A stretch of DNA of 64,000 nucleotides from UBA668 sp040081465 (GTDB taxonomy: Bacteria; Actinomycetota; Acidimicrobiia; Acidimicrobiales; Ilumatobacteraceae), in assembly GCA_040081465.1 (NCBI GenBank), contig JBEBGL010000006.1:1-64000 (forward strand), given 5' to 3'. Shown here in pieces: positions 32,825 to 41,490 of the stretch. Within the stretch, counting starts at the first letter, position 1. Each line of letters begins with the position of its first letter. The translations under genes were made by a program, and so were the position numbers. A model generated the notes under the pieces. It did not search any database. It saw only the letters and a list, made by a program, of their open reading frames with translations, and was not told the DNA's origin.

Positions 32825-33865
32825 TCACTTCCCTGCGAGCTCAGCCCGGACGATCGCCGCGCCCTGCGCCATCGCCTGCATCTTGCCGAACGCCGATTCG
32901 CGCGGCAGGTACTTCAGGCCGCAGTCCGGCGCAATCACTAGTCGCTCGGCCGGAACATACGGGAGTGCCCGGCGAATTCGCTCGGCGACCACTTCGGCAC
33001 TCTCGACTTCCGGATCGCTGAGGTCGAGCACGCCAAGGATGATGGTCTTGCCTGGCAACTGTGCAAGTACCGATGTATCCAGGTTCGACTGCGCGGTCTC
33101 GATCGAGATCTGCTGCACGTTCGACTCGGCTAGCTCTGGCAGGAACGAGTAACCCTCCGGACGCTCGTGAATGATCGCTGCGTAACCAAAGCAGATGTGA
33201 ACGGCAACGGTGCCCTTAACGCCATCGATCGCGCGGGCAAGCGCCTTTAAACCAAACTCGCGAGCCTTATCCGGTCGCGCTTGCATGTAGGGCTCGTCTA
33301 CCTGCACGATGTCGGCTCCGGCCGCGAACAGATCGCGGATCTCTGCGTTCACCGCCGACGCATAGTCGAGAGCCATTTCTTCTTCGCTCTCGTAGAAATC
33401 GTTCTGTGCCTGCTGCGACATCGTGAACGGGCCGGGAACTGTGATCTTCACCGCCCGATCGGTGTGCGCCTTAAGAAACTGCAGGTCGCGTACCTCGACT
33501 GCGTGCCGACGATGGATCTTGCCCACGACGCGGGGAACCGGGTTTGGGTGACCGCTACGGTCGAGCGCTGTGCCGTGGTTGTCGAGGTCGACGCCGTCGA
33601 GTGCGGTGGCGAAGCGATTGGAATAGCTCTCGCGACGCATCTCACCGTCGGTGATGATGTCGAGTCCGGCAAGTTCCTGATCGTGAATGGCGAGCAAAGT
33701 GGCATCGTCTTGTGCCTGCTCGAGCCATGGGGGTGCAACTCGCCACAACTCGGTGGCACGCACGCGAGGTGGAAATCGGCCAGCAAGTTTTTCGCGATCG
33801 ATCAACCAGTCGGGTTGCGGGTATGAGCCCACCAACGACGTGGGTAACAAGGGAAGCGGCATCAT
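32825..33865 (-). CDS. Cobalamin-independent methionine synthase-like protein (catalytic half only), copy 1
   Basis: 346 residues from ATG 33865 (MMPLPLLPTSLVGSYPQPDWL). It matches only the C-terminal barrel of MetE: TSLVGSYPQP, LDIITDGEMRRESYSNRF, KITVPGPFTMSQQ, DIVQVDEPYMQARP, VAVHICFGYAA (zinc ligand region, HxCxG) and LVIAPDCGLKYLPRESAFGKM. MetE itself is about 750 residues with an N-terminal folate-binding half, which is absent. Short homologues include methylcobalamin- or CoM-linked methyltransferases and epoxyalkane:CoM transferase. The exact methyl or thiol partner is unknown. A second, distant copy is at 37215. Confidence 0.85.
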   Translation of the reverse strand: MMPLPLLPTSLVGSYPQPDWLIDREKLAGRFPPRVRATELWRVAPPWLEQAQDDATLLAIHDQELAGLDIITDGEMRRESYSNRFATALDGVDLDNHGTALDRSGHPNPVPRVVGKIHRRHAVEVRDLQFLKAHTDRAVKITVPGPFTMSQQAQNDFYESEEEMALDYASAVNAEIRDLFAAGADIVQVDEPYMQARPDKAREFGLKALARAIDGVKGTVAVHICFGYAAIIHERPEGYSFLPELAESNVQQISIETAQSNLDTSVLAQLPGKTIILGVLDLSDPEVESAEVVAERIRRALPYVPAERLVIAPDCGLKYLPRESAFGKMQAMAQGAAIVRAELAGK

Positions 33866-33928
33866 ATGAGTCCATTCGCGCACCGGCCCGGCGCCGCGTG
33901 TGCGGAGCCGGGCCGGGAAACGCAAAGG

Positions 33929-34519
33929 TCAGCCTGACTTGCCGTCTTTTTCTGGCTGGTACAGCATTCCGAGGAAGAGGCCGTAGATGAGGTGCCAGAC
34001 GAGGATGGCGAACGGAAGCTTCCAACCGTCGGGGCCATCGAACAGGAACAACCCATAGCCCTGGTTCGGCACGTACGCGTACGGTACGAGCAGTCCAGCG
34101 CTGATGATGGTCATGATCAGGCCGTAGAGAAGGCCCTTTCCGATGTTCCCGCCATGCGATTGCGGCAGGAACTTCACGTCCTCACGGAAGAGAATCCCGT
34201 AGAGAATCGCGAACACGATGCCGTTGACGAAGTGCAGCGCGTTACCGACGAAGAACGACTCACCTGACGTCGCGAACGCAGCTGCGAACGTTCCGTCCAT
34301 GTTGACGAGGCCGTTGACGCCATCACCGAACGTCGTACCCAGGATGCCGTTATAAAGCGGCCACGGCAATACGGGTAGCCCGAATGCCGGGAACACGTAA
34401 CCGAAGTACGTGCCCAACTGAGTAGCAATGATGCCGCAGAGAACCAATGAGCCGATCGGCTTTTGGTTGACGTATGCACGCCATCGCGCGGAAGGATGAC
34501 CTTGATTTTCGTAAGCCAT
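33929..34519 (-). CDS. Hypothetical polytopic membrane protein
   Basis: 196 residues from ATG 34519 (MAYENQGHPSARWRAYVNQK); GGGGGC about 10 bases upstream may serve as ribosome-binding site. Four to five hydrophobic segments are seen: IGSLVLCGIIATQLGTYFGYVF, FVNGIVFAILYGILF, GKGLLYGLIMTIISAGLLVPYAYV and LPFAILVWHLIYGLFLGMLY. Gly and aromatic residues are frequent. It ends in a charged tail. The layout resembles small DUF-type integral membrane proteins, but I cannot assign a family. The open frame upstream to 34579 is not needed. Confidence 0.7.
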   Translation of the reverse strand: MAYENQGHPSARWRAYVNQKPIGSLVLCGIIATQLGTYFGYVFPAFGLPVLPWPLYNGILGTTFGDGVNGLVNMDGTFAAAFATSGESFFVGNALHFVNGIVFAILYGILFREDVKFLPQSHGGNIGKGLLYGLIMTIISAGLLVPYAYVPNQGYGLFLFDGPDGWKLPFAILVWHLIYGLFLGMLYQPEKDGKSG

Positions 34520-34635
34520 TAAGAAAGTGCCCCCGTTTCTGTGATGGGTCGTTCGCCCATCTGTTTCGGAACGTACCACAACAAAAACGACGCCTGCGCG
34601 GACCCTTCGGCGACTGTTCGCAGGACGAACAACTG

Positions 34636-35421
34636 TCAGCGAGGCGGTGGGTGATAGTCGGTGTTGCGGTCAACATTCATGTAGATGTCGTTGGCAATCG
34701 GGTCGTTCATCTCCTCAACGAGGTGACCGATTAGCCCGGCACAACGCGCGAGAAGCGCCACACCACGCACGACACCAAGTGGCACATCGATGTCGGCAAG
34801 CACCGCGCCACAGACACCCGCGCCATTCAATGGCAGCGTCTTTCCGAGAACAGCCGGGTGCGCGCGACCAATGGCGGCGAACAGCTCGAGATGCGAGCCG
34901 AATACACCGTGTTCGCGGGCGAGTTGAAACATCACCGGTGTGCGCGGATCGCCGGTCTTGTGCACCGGGTGACCGAGCCCTGGGACGAAGCGACCAGATG
35001 CCTTCGTGTTGGCGACGACTTTCGTCGCAACGTCGTCCCATTCCTGCTCGCTGGTCGGAAGCTTGTCGAGGTCGGCGAGCGCCGCGTGCAGAAAGTTTGC
35101 GCAGTCTTCCGTCACTCCGAGAAAGCGAGAACCACCACCGAGCAATCCGGCGGCAAGCGCTCCTTGAATTGAGTCGGGAGCGCTAAGCAGCGTTAGCCGC
35201 GCCGTGATTGCAGTCGGCGTAAATCCGTGGTCGGCAAGAGCTACAAGTACGGCTTCGAACATCGCGAGCTGACCAGCAGTTGGCTTCTGCTTCGTAATCA
35301 GCCAATAGGCCAGCTCGCCGAAGCTGATCTTGCCGAGTAGTTCGTCGGCAAGATCGTGGCCGAGCAGCGTGATCGAGTCGAGCTCGGATTTACCAATGCC
35401 GGTGCGGTAGGTGTCGGCCAT
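34636..35421 (-). CDS. Citrate synthase-fold protein, citryl-CoA lyase-like
   Basis: 261 residues from ATG 35421 (MADTYRTGIGKSELDSITLLGHDLADELLG). This is shorter than citrate synthase (about 370-430) and close to the short citryl-CoA lyase-like group. Active-site-like segments are LGGGSRFLG, FVPGLGHPVHKTGDPRTPVMF (GHxxH-like) and LPLNGAGVCGAVLADIDVP. It would cleave or form a C-C bond in a CoA thioester of citrate type. It is the third gene of an operon after a VOC protein and a family III CoA-transferase, a pairing that fits activation of a tricarboxylate-like acid and its cleavage. The substrate is inference only. Confidence 0.82.
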   Translation of the reverse strand: MADTYRTGIGKSELDSITLLGHDLADELLGKISFGELAYWLITKQKPTAGQLAMFEAVLVALADHGFTPTAITARLTLLSAPDSIQGALAAGLLGGGSRFLGVTEDCANFLHAALADLDKLPTSEQEWDDVATKVVANTKASGRFVPGLGHPVHKTGDPRTPVMFQLAREHGVFGSHLELFAAIGRAHPAVLGKTLPLNGAGVCGAVLADIDVPLGVVRGVALLARCAGLIGHLVEEMNDPIANDIYMNVDRNTDYHPPPR

Positions 35422-35434
35422 CAGCGCGCGTCGT

Positions 35435-36586
35435 TCATTGTTGAGGACTTTCGAGCCATGCGCGAATCTCGTCGCTGTGCTCACCAAGCGTGGGTGGCGG
35501 CAAGTCGTAACGGATGCGAGCGTCGCTGAAGTGGATTGGGTTGCGAACCGTGTCGATAGCCGCATCCCCCTCGCCGACCGTCGCGCGAGGCTCTAGCCCG
35601 AGGCGCTCGGCCAGCTCGATTCCTTCGCGGATCGAGTTGATCGGCCCACACGGCACGCCGGCTTTGTTGAGCGCTACGAATAGATCGTCGGCCGACCACT
35701 CGGCCAAACGCGCAAGCAGTGTTGGGTGTAACTCCGCACGATTCTTGGTTCGATCGGCGTTCAGCTTGAACCGCGGTTCTTCGGCAACCTCCGCTATCCC
35801 GAGTACCTCGCACAACGAACGGAACTGGCGGTCGTTAGCCGCGGCGATGATGACATCGCGATCGCCAGTTGGAAACACTTGATACGGATACACACTCGGG
35901 TGCGCGTTCCCCATCCGCGTCGGCACGGTGCCACTGGTCGTGAACGCGCCGGTCTGGTTGACCAACCCCGACAGCGCCGACGAGAGCAGGTTGACCTCGA
36001 CGTGCTGGCCGAGGCCGGTCTCGCTGCGTTGGCGTAGGGCGGCGAGCACGCCGATCATCCCGTGCAGGCCAGTGAGCACGTCGAACACCGAGATGCCCGC
36101 ACGATACGGCGGCCCATCTGGTTCGCCAGTGAGGCTCATCAGACCCGACACTGCTTGCACCACCAGGTCGTAGCCGGGCAGCCACGCGCCCTCTGCCGTT
36201 CCGAACCCACTGATCGATAGGTAGATCAACTTGGGGTTGATGCTGCGCGCGGTTTCGTAGTCGAGCTTGAAGCGCTCGAGCCCACCCACCATGAAGTTCT
36301 CGAGCACAATGTCGGAACGCCGAAACAGCTCGTGCACGAGCGCGACATCGTCGGGATTCTTGAAGTCGAGCACGATCGAGCGCTTGTTGCGGTTGATGGA
36401 CAGGTAGTAGGTCGAGATGCCGTCGCGCTCGGGCGGTCGCCAAGTTCGCGTGTCGTCGCCGGCAGCACTCTCGACTTTGACGACAGTCGCGCCAAGGTCG
36501 GCAAGCAGCATCGAGCAGTAAGGGCCAGCGAGCACCCGCGATAGATCGGCGACGATCAGCCCATCAAGCGGGCCTCGTTGAGTCAC
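35435..36586 (-). CDS. CaiB/BaiF (family III) CoA-transferase
   Basis: 383 residues from GTG 36586. Typical blocks are PLDGLIVADLSRVLAGPYCSMLLADLGATVVKVE, NKRSIVLDFKNPD, SDIVLENFMVGGLERF, KLIYLSISGFG (G-rich), YDLVVQAVSGLMSLTGEPDG (catalytic Asp in GYD) and VFDVLTGLHGMIGVLAALRQR. It moves CoA between a donor thioester and an organic acid through an Asp-anhydride intermediate. The start overlaps the VOC stop by 4 bases, and the stop lies 13 bases before the citryl-CoA-lyase-like gene, so the three are one operon. Confidence 0.94.
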   Translation of the reverse strand: MTQRGPLDGLIVADLSRVLAGPYCSMLLADLGATVVKVESAAGDDTRTWRPPERDGISTYYLSINRNKRSIVLDFKNPDDVALVHELFRRSDIVLENFMVGGLERFKLDYETARSINPKLIYLSISGFGTAEGAWLPGYDLVVQAVSGLMSLTGEPDGPPYRAGISVFDVLTGLHGMIGVLAALRQRSETGLGQHVEVNLLSSALSGLVNQTGAFTTSGTVPTRMGNAHPSVYPYQVFPTGDRDVIIAAANDRQFRSLCEVLGIAEVAEEPRFKLNADRTKNRAELHPTLLARLAEWSADDLFVALNKAGVPCGPINSIREGIELAERLGLEPRATVGEGDAAIDTVRNPIHFSDARIRYDLPPPTLGEHSDEIRAWLESPQQ

Positions 36587-37116
36587 CGGTATGGGTTATT
36601 GCCGGTGTGATCCCCAGCGAGCCAACGCTCGAGAGTTTCGTGAGCATCGGCCCGACGAGCTTTCGCGATCTCGTCGACCTCGGGAACGTCGACCGTGAAC
36701 TCGACCAACATGCCGTTTGGATCTTCCGTGTACAGCGAGCGGCAGTAGCCGTGCTCGAGGACGTAAGTGCCCTCGGGCTTCCACTTCGCATCGGTGAGGC
36801 GGCGGTGTAGTTCGGCCTGGCCCTCGGCATCGACCTTCAGCGCAATGTGGCGGAACGGCGACGGCGTCAGCGACGGACCGAACTCGTCGGCGTCGGACTT
36901 GTTCGCGAACTGGAAGAACGCAAGCGCGCTGCCGTCGGCGAGACCGAAGAACGTGTGGCAATAGACGCGCAGCGCGCCGAACAGTTCGTCGGCTTCTGAC
37001 CACGTTGCCAGCAACGGGAAACCGAGAATGTCTTCGTAGAACTCGCGTGTGGCGCCGAGGTCTTTGCTGACGTAGGCCGTGTGATGAAGTCGTTGTGCAA
37101 TCGCTGTCTTTGTCAT
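36583..37116 (-). CDS. VOC (glyoxalase/dioxygenase superfamily) protein
   Basis: 177 residues from ATG 37116, with a Shine-Dalgarno GGGGGAA just upstream. The VOC fold is seen in RLHHTAYVSKDLGATREFYEDILGF (first metal His) and in FRHIALKVDAEGQAELHRRL and YTEDPNGMLVEFTVDVPE (second His and the metal Glu). It probably binds a divalent metal and acts as an isomerase, epimerase or dioxygenase. Given the following CoA-transferase and lyase, a role on their substrate is possible but unproven. Divergent from the MetE-like gene at 37215. Confidence 0.87.
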   Translation of the reverse strand: MTKTAIAQRLHHTAYVSKDLGATREFYEDILGFPLLATWSEADELFGALRVYCHTFFGLADGSALAFFQFANKSDADEFGPSLTPSPFRHIALKVDAEGQAELHRRLTDAKWKPEGTYVLEHGYCRSLYTEDPNGMLVEFTVDVPEVDEIAKARRADAHETLERWLAGDHTGNNPYR

Positions 37117-37214
37117 CGTTCCCCCGCTTTGCTCGTGATCTGCGCAGAGTACCATTCGCTCCCGAAAGCCTTCAACAGGGCCCGCCAGCAGTAAAACGAC
37201 AGGACGAGACCACG

Positions 37215-38357
37215 ATGGGCGACAATCAGATTCTCTGCACGCACACGGGCAGCCTTCCTCGACCCGACGATCTGATTCAGCTGATGTGGGCTGTGGGCGA
37301 CGGCATCCCCGTCGATCGTGTAGCGCTGGACGCCCGAGTCGAATCGGCCGTTCATCAGATCGTCGATCGTCAGGTGGCCGCGGGGGTGTCGATCATCAAC
37401 GACGGCGAGATGTCGAAGCCGTCGTACGCCACATACGTGAAAGACCGATTGAACGGGTTCGATGGCGAGTCGCCGCAGAACTACCACTTTCAGGACCTCG
37501 TCGACTATCCCCGCAGTCGGGAAATCGTCGCCGGTAACCCGGGGCGCCGCAAGCGATCAGCACCGGCGTGCACCGGTCCGATCTCGGTGAAGGATGCCGA
37601 AGCGGCGGTGAACGACATGAAGCATCTCAACGATGCAGCAAAGCGAGTCGGCGCGAAGAAGACTTTCTCTAGCGCTGCCTCTCCGGGAGTTGTTTCGTAC
37701 TTCTTCACAAACGAGTACTACAAGACTCACGAGGAATACGTGTTCGCGATCGCGGAAGCGATGCGTCATGAGTACGAGGCGATCGCCGCTTCTGGTGCGA
37801 CGGTGCAAGTCGATTGCCCCGATCTCGCCATGGGTCGGCACAGCACGTACTGGCAAATGGACCTCGCCGAATTTCGGCGCACCATCGCAATGCACATCGA
37901 GGCGATCAATCACGCCGTGCGCAACATCCCCGCCGAGCAGCTTCGTATGCACTTGTGTTGGGGTAACTACCCGGGGCCACACCATTGCGACGTGCCGATG
38001 GCCGACATCATCGACATCGTGTGGAAGGCAAAGCCGCCGGTTGTGCTCTTCGAGGGTGCCAACCCGCGCCATGCACACGAGTGGAAGGTGCTCGCCGAAC
38101 TCGGTGTCCCCGACGACAAGATCATTTGTCCCGGCGTTATCGAGCCACAGTCCAATTACATCGAGCACCCCGAGCTAGTCGCGCAACGACTCGAGCGTTG
38201 GGCGACGGTCGTCGACCCGAGTCGGTTGATGGCCGGCGTTGATTGTGGCTTCTCGATTCACGTCGGTATGCAAGGCATCGACCCCGACGTTGCGTGGGCG
38301 AAACTGGCCGCGATGGCGCAGGGTTGCGAAATCGCGTCGCAGCGAGTGTTCAAGTGA
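37215..38357 (+). CDS. Cobalamin-independent methionine synthase-like protein (catalytic half only), copy 2
   Basis: 380 residues from ATG 37215 (MGDNQILCTHTGSLPRPDDL); the open frame back to 37095 overlaps the divergent VOC gene. It shows the MetE-type barrel: TGSLPRPDD, AAGVSIINDGEMSKPSY, CTGPISVKD, ATVQVDCPDLAMGRH, LRMHLCWGNYPGPHHCDVPM (HLC, zinc ligands), VLFEGANPRHAHEW and LMAGVDCGFS (late Cys ligand). The long zinc-region insert GNYPGPHHCD resembles the epoxyalkane:CoM-transferase/MetE-II group. Probably a zinc-dependent methyl or alkyl transferase to a thiol. The response regulator follows with a GTGA overlap. Confidence 0.86.
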   Translation: MGDNQILCTHTGSLPRPDDLIQLMWAVGDGIPVDRVALDARVESAVHQIVDRQVAAGVSIINDGEMSKPSYATYVKDRLNGFDGESPQNYHFQDLVDYPRSREIVAGNPGRRKRSAPACTGPISVKDAEAAVNDMKHLNDAAKRVGAKKTFSSAASPGVVSYFFTNEYYKTHEEYVFAIAEAMRHEYEAIAASGATVQVDCPDLAMGRHSTYWQMDLAEFRRTIAMHIEAINHAVRNIPAEQLRMHLCWGNYPGPHHCDVPMADIIDIVWKAKPPVVLFEGANPRHAHEWKVLAELGVPDDKIICPGVIEPQSNYIEHPELVAQRLERWATVVDPSRLMAGVDCGFSIHVGMQGIDPDVAWAKLAAMAQGCEIASQRVFK

Positions 38358-39046
38358 ACGCGGCCGAGCCTTCCCTGACGCAGATCAATGTCTTTCTCCT
38401 TGACGACCACGAGATCGTTCGGCGCGGCGTGCGCGAACTACTGGAAGCAGAAGACGACATCGTCGTCGTAGGCGAAGCGTCGACGGCAGCAGAAGCACTG
38501 CAGCGCATCCCAGCGGTGCGCCCCGATGTCGCCGTGCTTGATGTGCGTCTGCCTGATGGCAGCGGCGTTGAAGTGTGCCGCGATGTGCGCAGCCAACTTC
38601 CTGAACTGGCGTGTCTGATGCTGACATCGTTCAGCGACGACGACGCGCTGTTCGAAGCAATCATGGCCGGCGCTGCGGGGTACGTGTTGAAGCAGATCCG
38701 CGGCAACGATCTCGTATCGGCAGTCCGACGTGTTGCACGCGGCGAGTCGCTGCTCGATCCAACTGTCACTGCCAAGGTGCTACATCGTCTTCGCAATCCG
38801 AGCGAGGAAGACGAGCGGCTGGCGAAACTCACGCCTCAAGAGCGCCGCATTCTCGATCTGATCGCCGAGGGCGCCACCAATCGCCAAATAGGAAACACGT
38901 TGCACCTCGCCGAAAAGACGGTGAAGAACTACGTGTCGAACATGCTGACCAAGTTGGGGATGAGCCGACGCACGGAAGCAGCGGTCTTCGCCGTGAAGGC
39001 CGGATTCAGTCAAGACGCCAAGGACCCTAAGGACCGACCGGAATAA
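38354..39046 (+). CDS. NarL/FixJ (LuxR-type) response regulator
   Basis: 230 residues from GTG 38354, overlapping the previous stop. The receiver domain has the acidic pair LLDDHEIVRRG (17-18), phospho-acceptor Asp63 in VAVLDVRLPDGSG, Thr/Ser in LMLTSFSDD and Lys in GYVLKQIRG. The C-terminal helix-turn-helix is LTPQERRILDLIAEGATNRQIGNTLHLAEKTVKNYVSNMLTKLG. It closely matches the DevR/DosR layout, including the linker. Its likely kinase partner is encoded convergently just downstream, with 20 bases of overlap at the 3' ends. Confidence 0.95.
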   Translation: MNAAEPSLTQINVFLLDDHEIVRRGVRELLEAEDDIVVVGEASTAAEALQRIPAVRPDVAVLDVRLPDGSGVEVCRDVRSQLPELACLMLTSFSDDDALFEAIMAGAAGYVLKQIRGNDLVSAVRRVARGESLLDPTVTAKVLHRLRNPSEEDERLAKLTPQERRILDLIAEGATNRQIGNTLHLAEKTVKNYVSNMLTKLGMSRRTEAAVFAVKAGFSQDAKDPKDRPE

Positions 39047-40034
39047 CCAAGCGCACGGTGGTTCCTGATTGGTCGTCAGATGAAATGGTGCATGAGCCGC
39101 CAAGCCTCTTGGCGCGATCGTGCATGTTCAGCAATCCGCTGCCCAGCTGATGGCTTTGCGGTATGCCGGCACCGTCGTCGCTGATCGTGACAGTGAGGAT
39201 GTCGTCGACGTGGCGTAGCGTCACATCGGCGCGACGCGCACGCGCATGACGGGCAACGTTGGTTAGTGCTTCTCGCACAACTGCTGCAACCTCAGTAGTG
39301 ATGACTGCATCGATACCATCGAGCACTCCTACGAAGTGCAGCGCTGGGCGAAAATCCAAGACACGCGCGACATCATCGACCAACTGATTAACCACGACCC
39401 GGATCGTTAGGCCCGCGCTGCGCTTGGAACTCATCCCGAAGATTGCGGTGCGCAGCTCGCGAATCGCATCGTCTTGATTGTCGATGATCGCTTCGATCTT
39501 GGCCCGAGCCTGCTCGGGAACAATCGGAATAACACTCTGCAACGAGAGCCCGGCCGCAAACAATCGCTGGATGACTGTGTCGTGCAGGTCGCGAGCGATG
39601 CGCTCGTGGTCCTCCGCCAGCATTACTCGCTGGCGCGAATCTTGCAGTTCGGCGGCGGTGGCTCGGCTGACGGTCATATCGCGCACAGTGGCGATCGCGA
39701 CTCGTTCACCGTCGAGATCGGCAGGCGCTAGCGCAATCTCGACAGGGAAACTGCTGCCGTCCTGCCGTTGCGCGGCCAGGTCGAGGCCGAGACCCATTGA
39801 GCGACGACGTGGAGCAGCGGCGAATCCGTCGCGATTCGCGACATGGCCTTCGCGCAAGGCGAATGGGATGAGCATCTCTACGGCTTGACCCAGCATCTGT
39901 TCGCGGCTGTAGCCGACCAACCGCTCCATCTCACGATTGACCAGCACGATCAGACCACCGCTGTCGACAATCACAACACCGTCGGGCATTGCTTCGACCA
40001 CTTCCAGCAGTCGGTGATCCTTCATTGCCTTCAT
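39027..40034 (-). CDS. PAS-domain sensor histidine kinase (NarX/DevS type)
   Basis: 335 residues. An N-terminal PAS domain (about 8-125: MPDGVVIVDSGGLIVLVNREMERLVGYSREQMLG, RQDGSSFPVEIALAP, VRDMTVSR) is followed by a HisKA_3 dimerisation helix with phospho-acceptor His151 in ERIARDLHDTVIQRLFAAGLSLQ. The ATPase domain shows VVREALTNVARHARA (N box), ISDDGAGIP (G1) and GSGLLNMHDRAKRLGG (G2). No membrane segment is seen, so it senses a cytoplasmic signal; the PAS ligand is unknown. It is encoded convergently to its probable response regulator and overlaps its 3' end by 20 bases. Confidence 0.94.
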   Translation of the reverse strand: MKAMKDHRLLEVVEAMPDGVVIVDSGGLIVLVNREMERLVGYSREQMLGQAVEMLIPFALREGHVANRDGFAAAPRRRSMGLGLDLAAQRQDGSSFPVEIALAPADLDGERVAIATVRDMTVSRATAAELQDSRQRVMLAEDHERIARDLHDTVIQRLFAAGLSLQSVIPIVPEQARAKIEAIIDNQDDAIRELRTAIFGMSSKRSAGLTIRVVVNQLVDDVARVLDFRPALHFVGVLDGIDAVITTEVAAVVREALTNVARHARARRADVTLRHVDDILTVTISDDGAGIPQSHQLGSGLLNMHDRAKRLGGSCTISSDDQSGTTVRLVIPVGP

Positions 40035-41461
40035 CGGAGTGCGCCTTCGTACGCGGCCGCTAGTCGCAGCAGTTCGACGTCGCCCGCCTGCCGACCGATC
40101 AATTGCATGCCCATCGGTAAGCCGCGCTCGTCCATTCCGACAGGAACGCTAATGGCAGGGAGCCCAGTGAAGGTTGCGTACGTCGTCACTTCCATCCAAC
40201 GGTGATAGGTGTCCATCTCGCGGTCGCCAATCCTGGCTGGCCACCGCTGATCGATTGGGAACGGCCACGCCTGCGCGGTTGGAATAGCTAGTACGTCGAA
40301 GTGATCGAACAGGCTGACGAGCGCGTTGTTGAACGAAGTTCGTTCGACGGCTGCCTTGGTGATCTGCGGCGCGGTGAGCGCGAGACCAAGATCGATCTCC
40401 CACAATGCCTCGGGCTTCATCAATTCGCGTTTCGATTCCTCGGTGAGTAGCGGCGCAAGCGAAGCGGCAACAAGGAAGTGACGCCATACAAGCCACGCGC
40501 TCCATACCCGCTCTGGCTCCATCTTGAACATCGCCGGTTCTATCGAACAGCCGAGGTCGCCAAGCGTGCGCAACCCGCGCTCACAAAGGTCGACAATGCC
40601 AGGCTCGAAAGCAAGGTGGCCGCGCAGATCGCCAAGCCAACCAATACGGATCGGTGAGCTGGAATCGGCCGGATCGCTGACAAGTGCTGCGGTCGCGTCG
40701 GCGATGGTGGCGAACTCGTCGAGACGGCCCGACAGCGAAAGCGGAGCACGAGGGTCGGGACCGGCCTGCGTCCCCAACAGCATCGCGACATCGAGGACAG
40801 TGCGACCCATCGGGCCTTCTGTCGCCATGTTGGCCAGATAGACGTCGCGTTCGGGCCATGCAGGTACGCGCCCCTGGCTTGGACGGAAGCCATAGATGCC
40901 GTTCCACGCAGCGGGGTTACGAAGCGAACCCATGTAGTCGCTGCCATCAGCGACAGGCAGCATGTTGGTCGCGAGCGCAACAGCTGCACCCCCACTACTG
41001 CCACCAGCGGATCGTGTGTTGTCGAACGCGTTGCGCGTCGTACCAAAGACCTCGTTGAACGTGTGCGAGCCCAATCCGAACTCGGGGACATTGGTCTTGC
41101 CGATGACGATGCAACCGGCGGCCTTCATGCGCGCCACCATCAGGCAGTCGTACGACGGAATCCAGTCGGCATGAATTGGTGAGCCCAGTGTTGTGCGCAC
41201 GCCCTTGGTCTCGGCGAGATCCTTGATTGCCTGCGGCATGCCGTGCATCCATCCGCGCGACAACCCGTGCGCCAACTCTTCATCACAGGTCGCAGCTTCC
41301 GCGAGTAACTGGTCGGCGTCGCGCAGACTGACGATGGCGTTAACAGCCGGATTGCGTTCGTCGATTTGAGCGAGGTACGAGGCCATCACCTCGCGGCACG
41401 ACATCTTGCGCGCGTGAATCGCGGTAGAGAGCTGCGACGCTGAAAGATCGGTAATGCTCAC
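40031..41461 (-). CDS. Amidase (amidase-signature family)
   Basis: 476 residues from GTG 41461 (MSITDLSASQLSTAIHARKMS). It has the Ser-cisSer-Lys triad: Lys in MHGMPQAIKDLAETKG and two serines in SAGGSSGGAAVALATNMLPVADGSDYMGSLRNPA. The C-terminus FTGLPAISVPVGMDERGLPMGMQLIGRQAGD is standard. It hydrolyses carboxamides; the family also holds GatA and nylon-oligomer hydrolases. It is not GatA, as no gatB or gatC is adjacent. It overlaps the kinase start at 40034 by 4 bases. The longer frame to 41500 overlaps the divergent gene. Confidence 0.92.
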   Translation of the reverse strand: MSITDLSASQLSTAIHARKMSCREVMASYLAQIDERNPAVNAIVSLRDADQLLAEAATCDEELAHGLSRGWMHGMPQAIKDLAETKGVRTTLGSPIHADWIPSYDCLMVARMKAAGCIVIGKTNVPEFGLGSHTFNEVFGTTRNAFDNTRSAGGSSGGAAVALATNMLPVADGSDYMGSLRNPAAWNGIYGFRPSQGRVPAWPERDVYLANMATEGPMGRTVLDVAMLLGTQAGPDPRAPLSLSGRLDEFATIADATAALVSDPADSSSPIRIGWLGDLRGHLAFEPGIVDLCERGLRTLGDLGCSIEPAMFKMEPERVWSAWLVWRHFLVAASLAPLLTEESKRELMKPEALWEIDLGLALTAPQITKAAVERTSFNNALVSLFDHFDVLAIPTAQAWPFPIDQRWPARIGDREMDTYHRWMEVTTYATFTGLPAISVPVGMDERGLPMGMQLIGRQAGDVELLRLAAAYEGALR

Positions 41462-41490
41462 GCGTGAGCGAGGGTAGCTTGACGTTTCAC

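Noticed and set aside
40031..41461. Amidase as GatA of the amidotransferase
   Set aside because: No gatB or gatC is adjacent, and the C-terminal half resembles general amidases.
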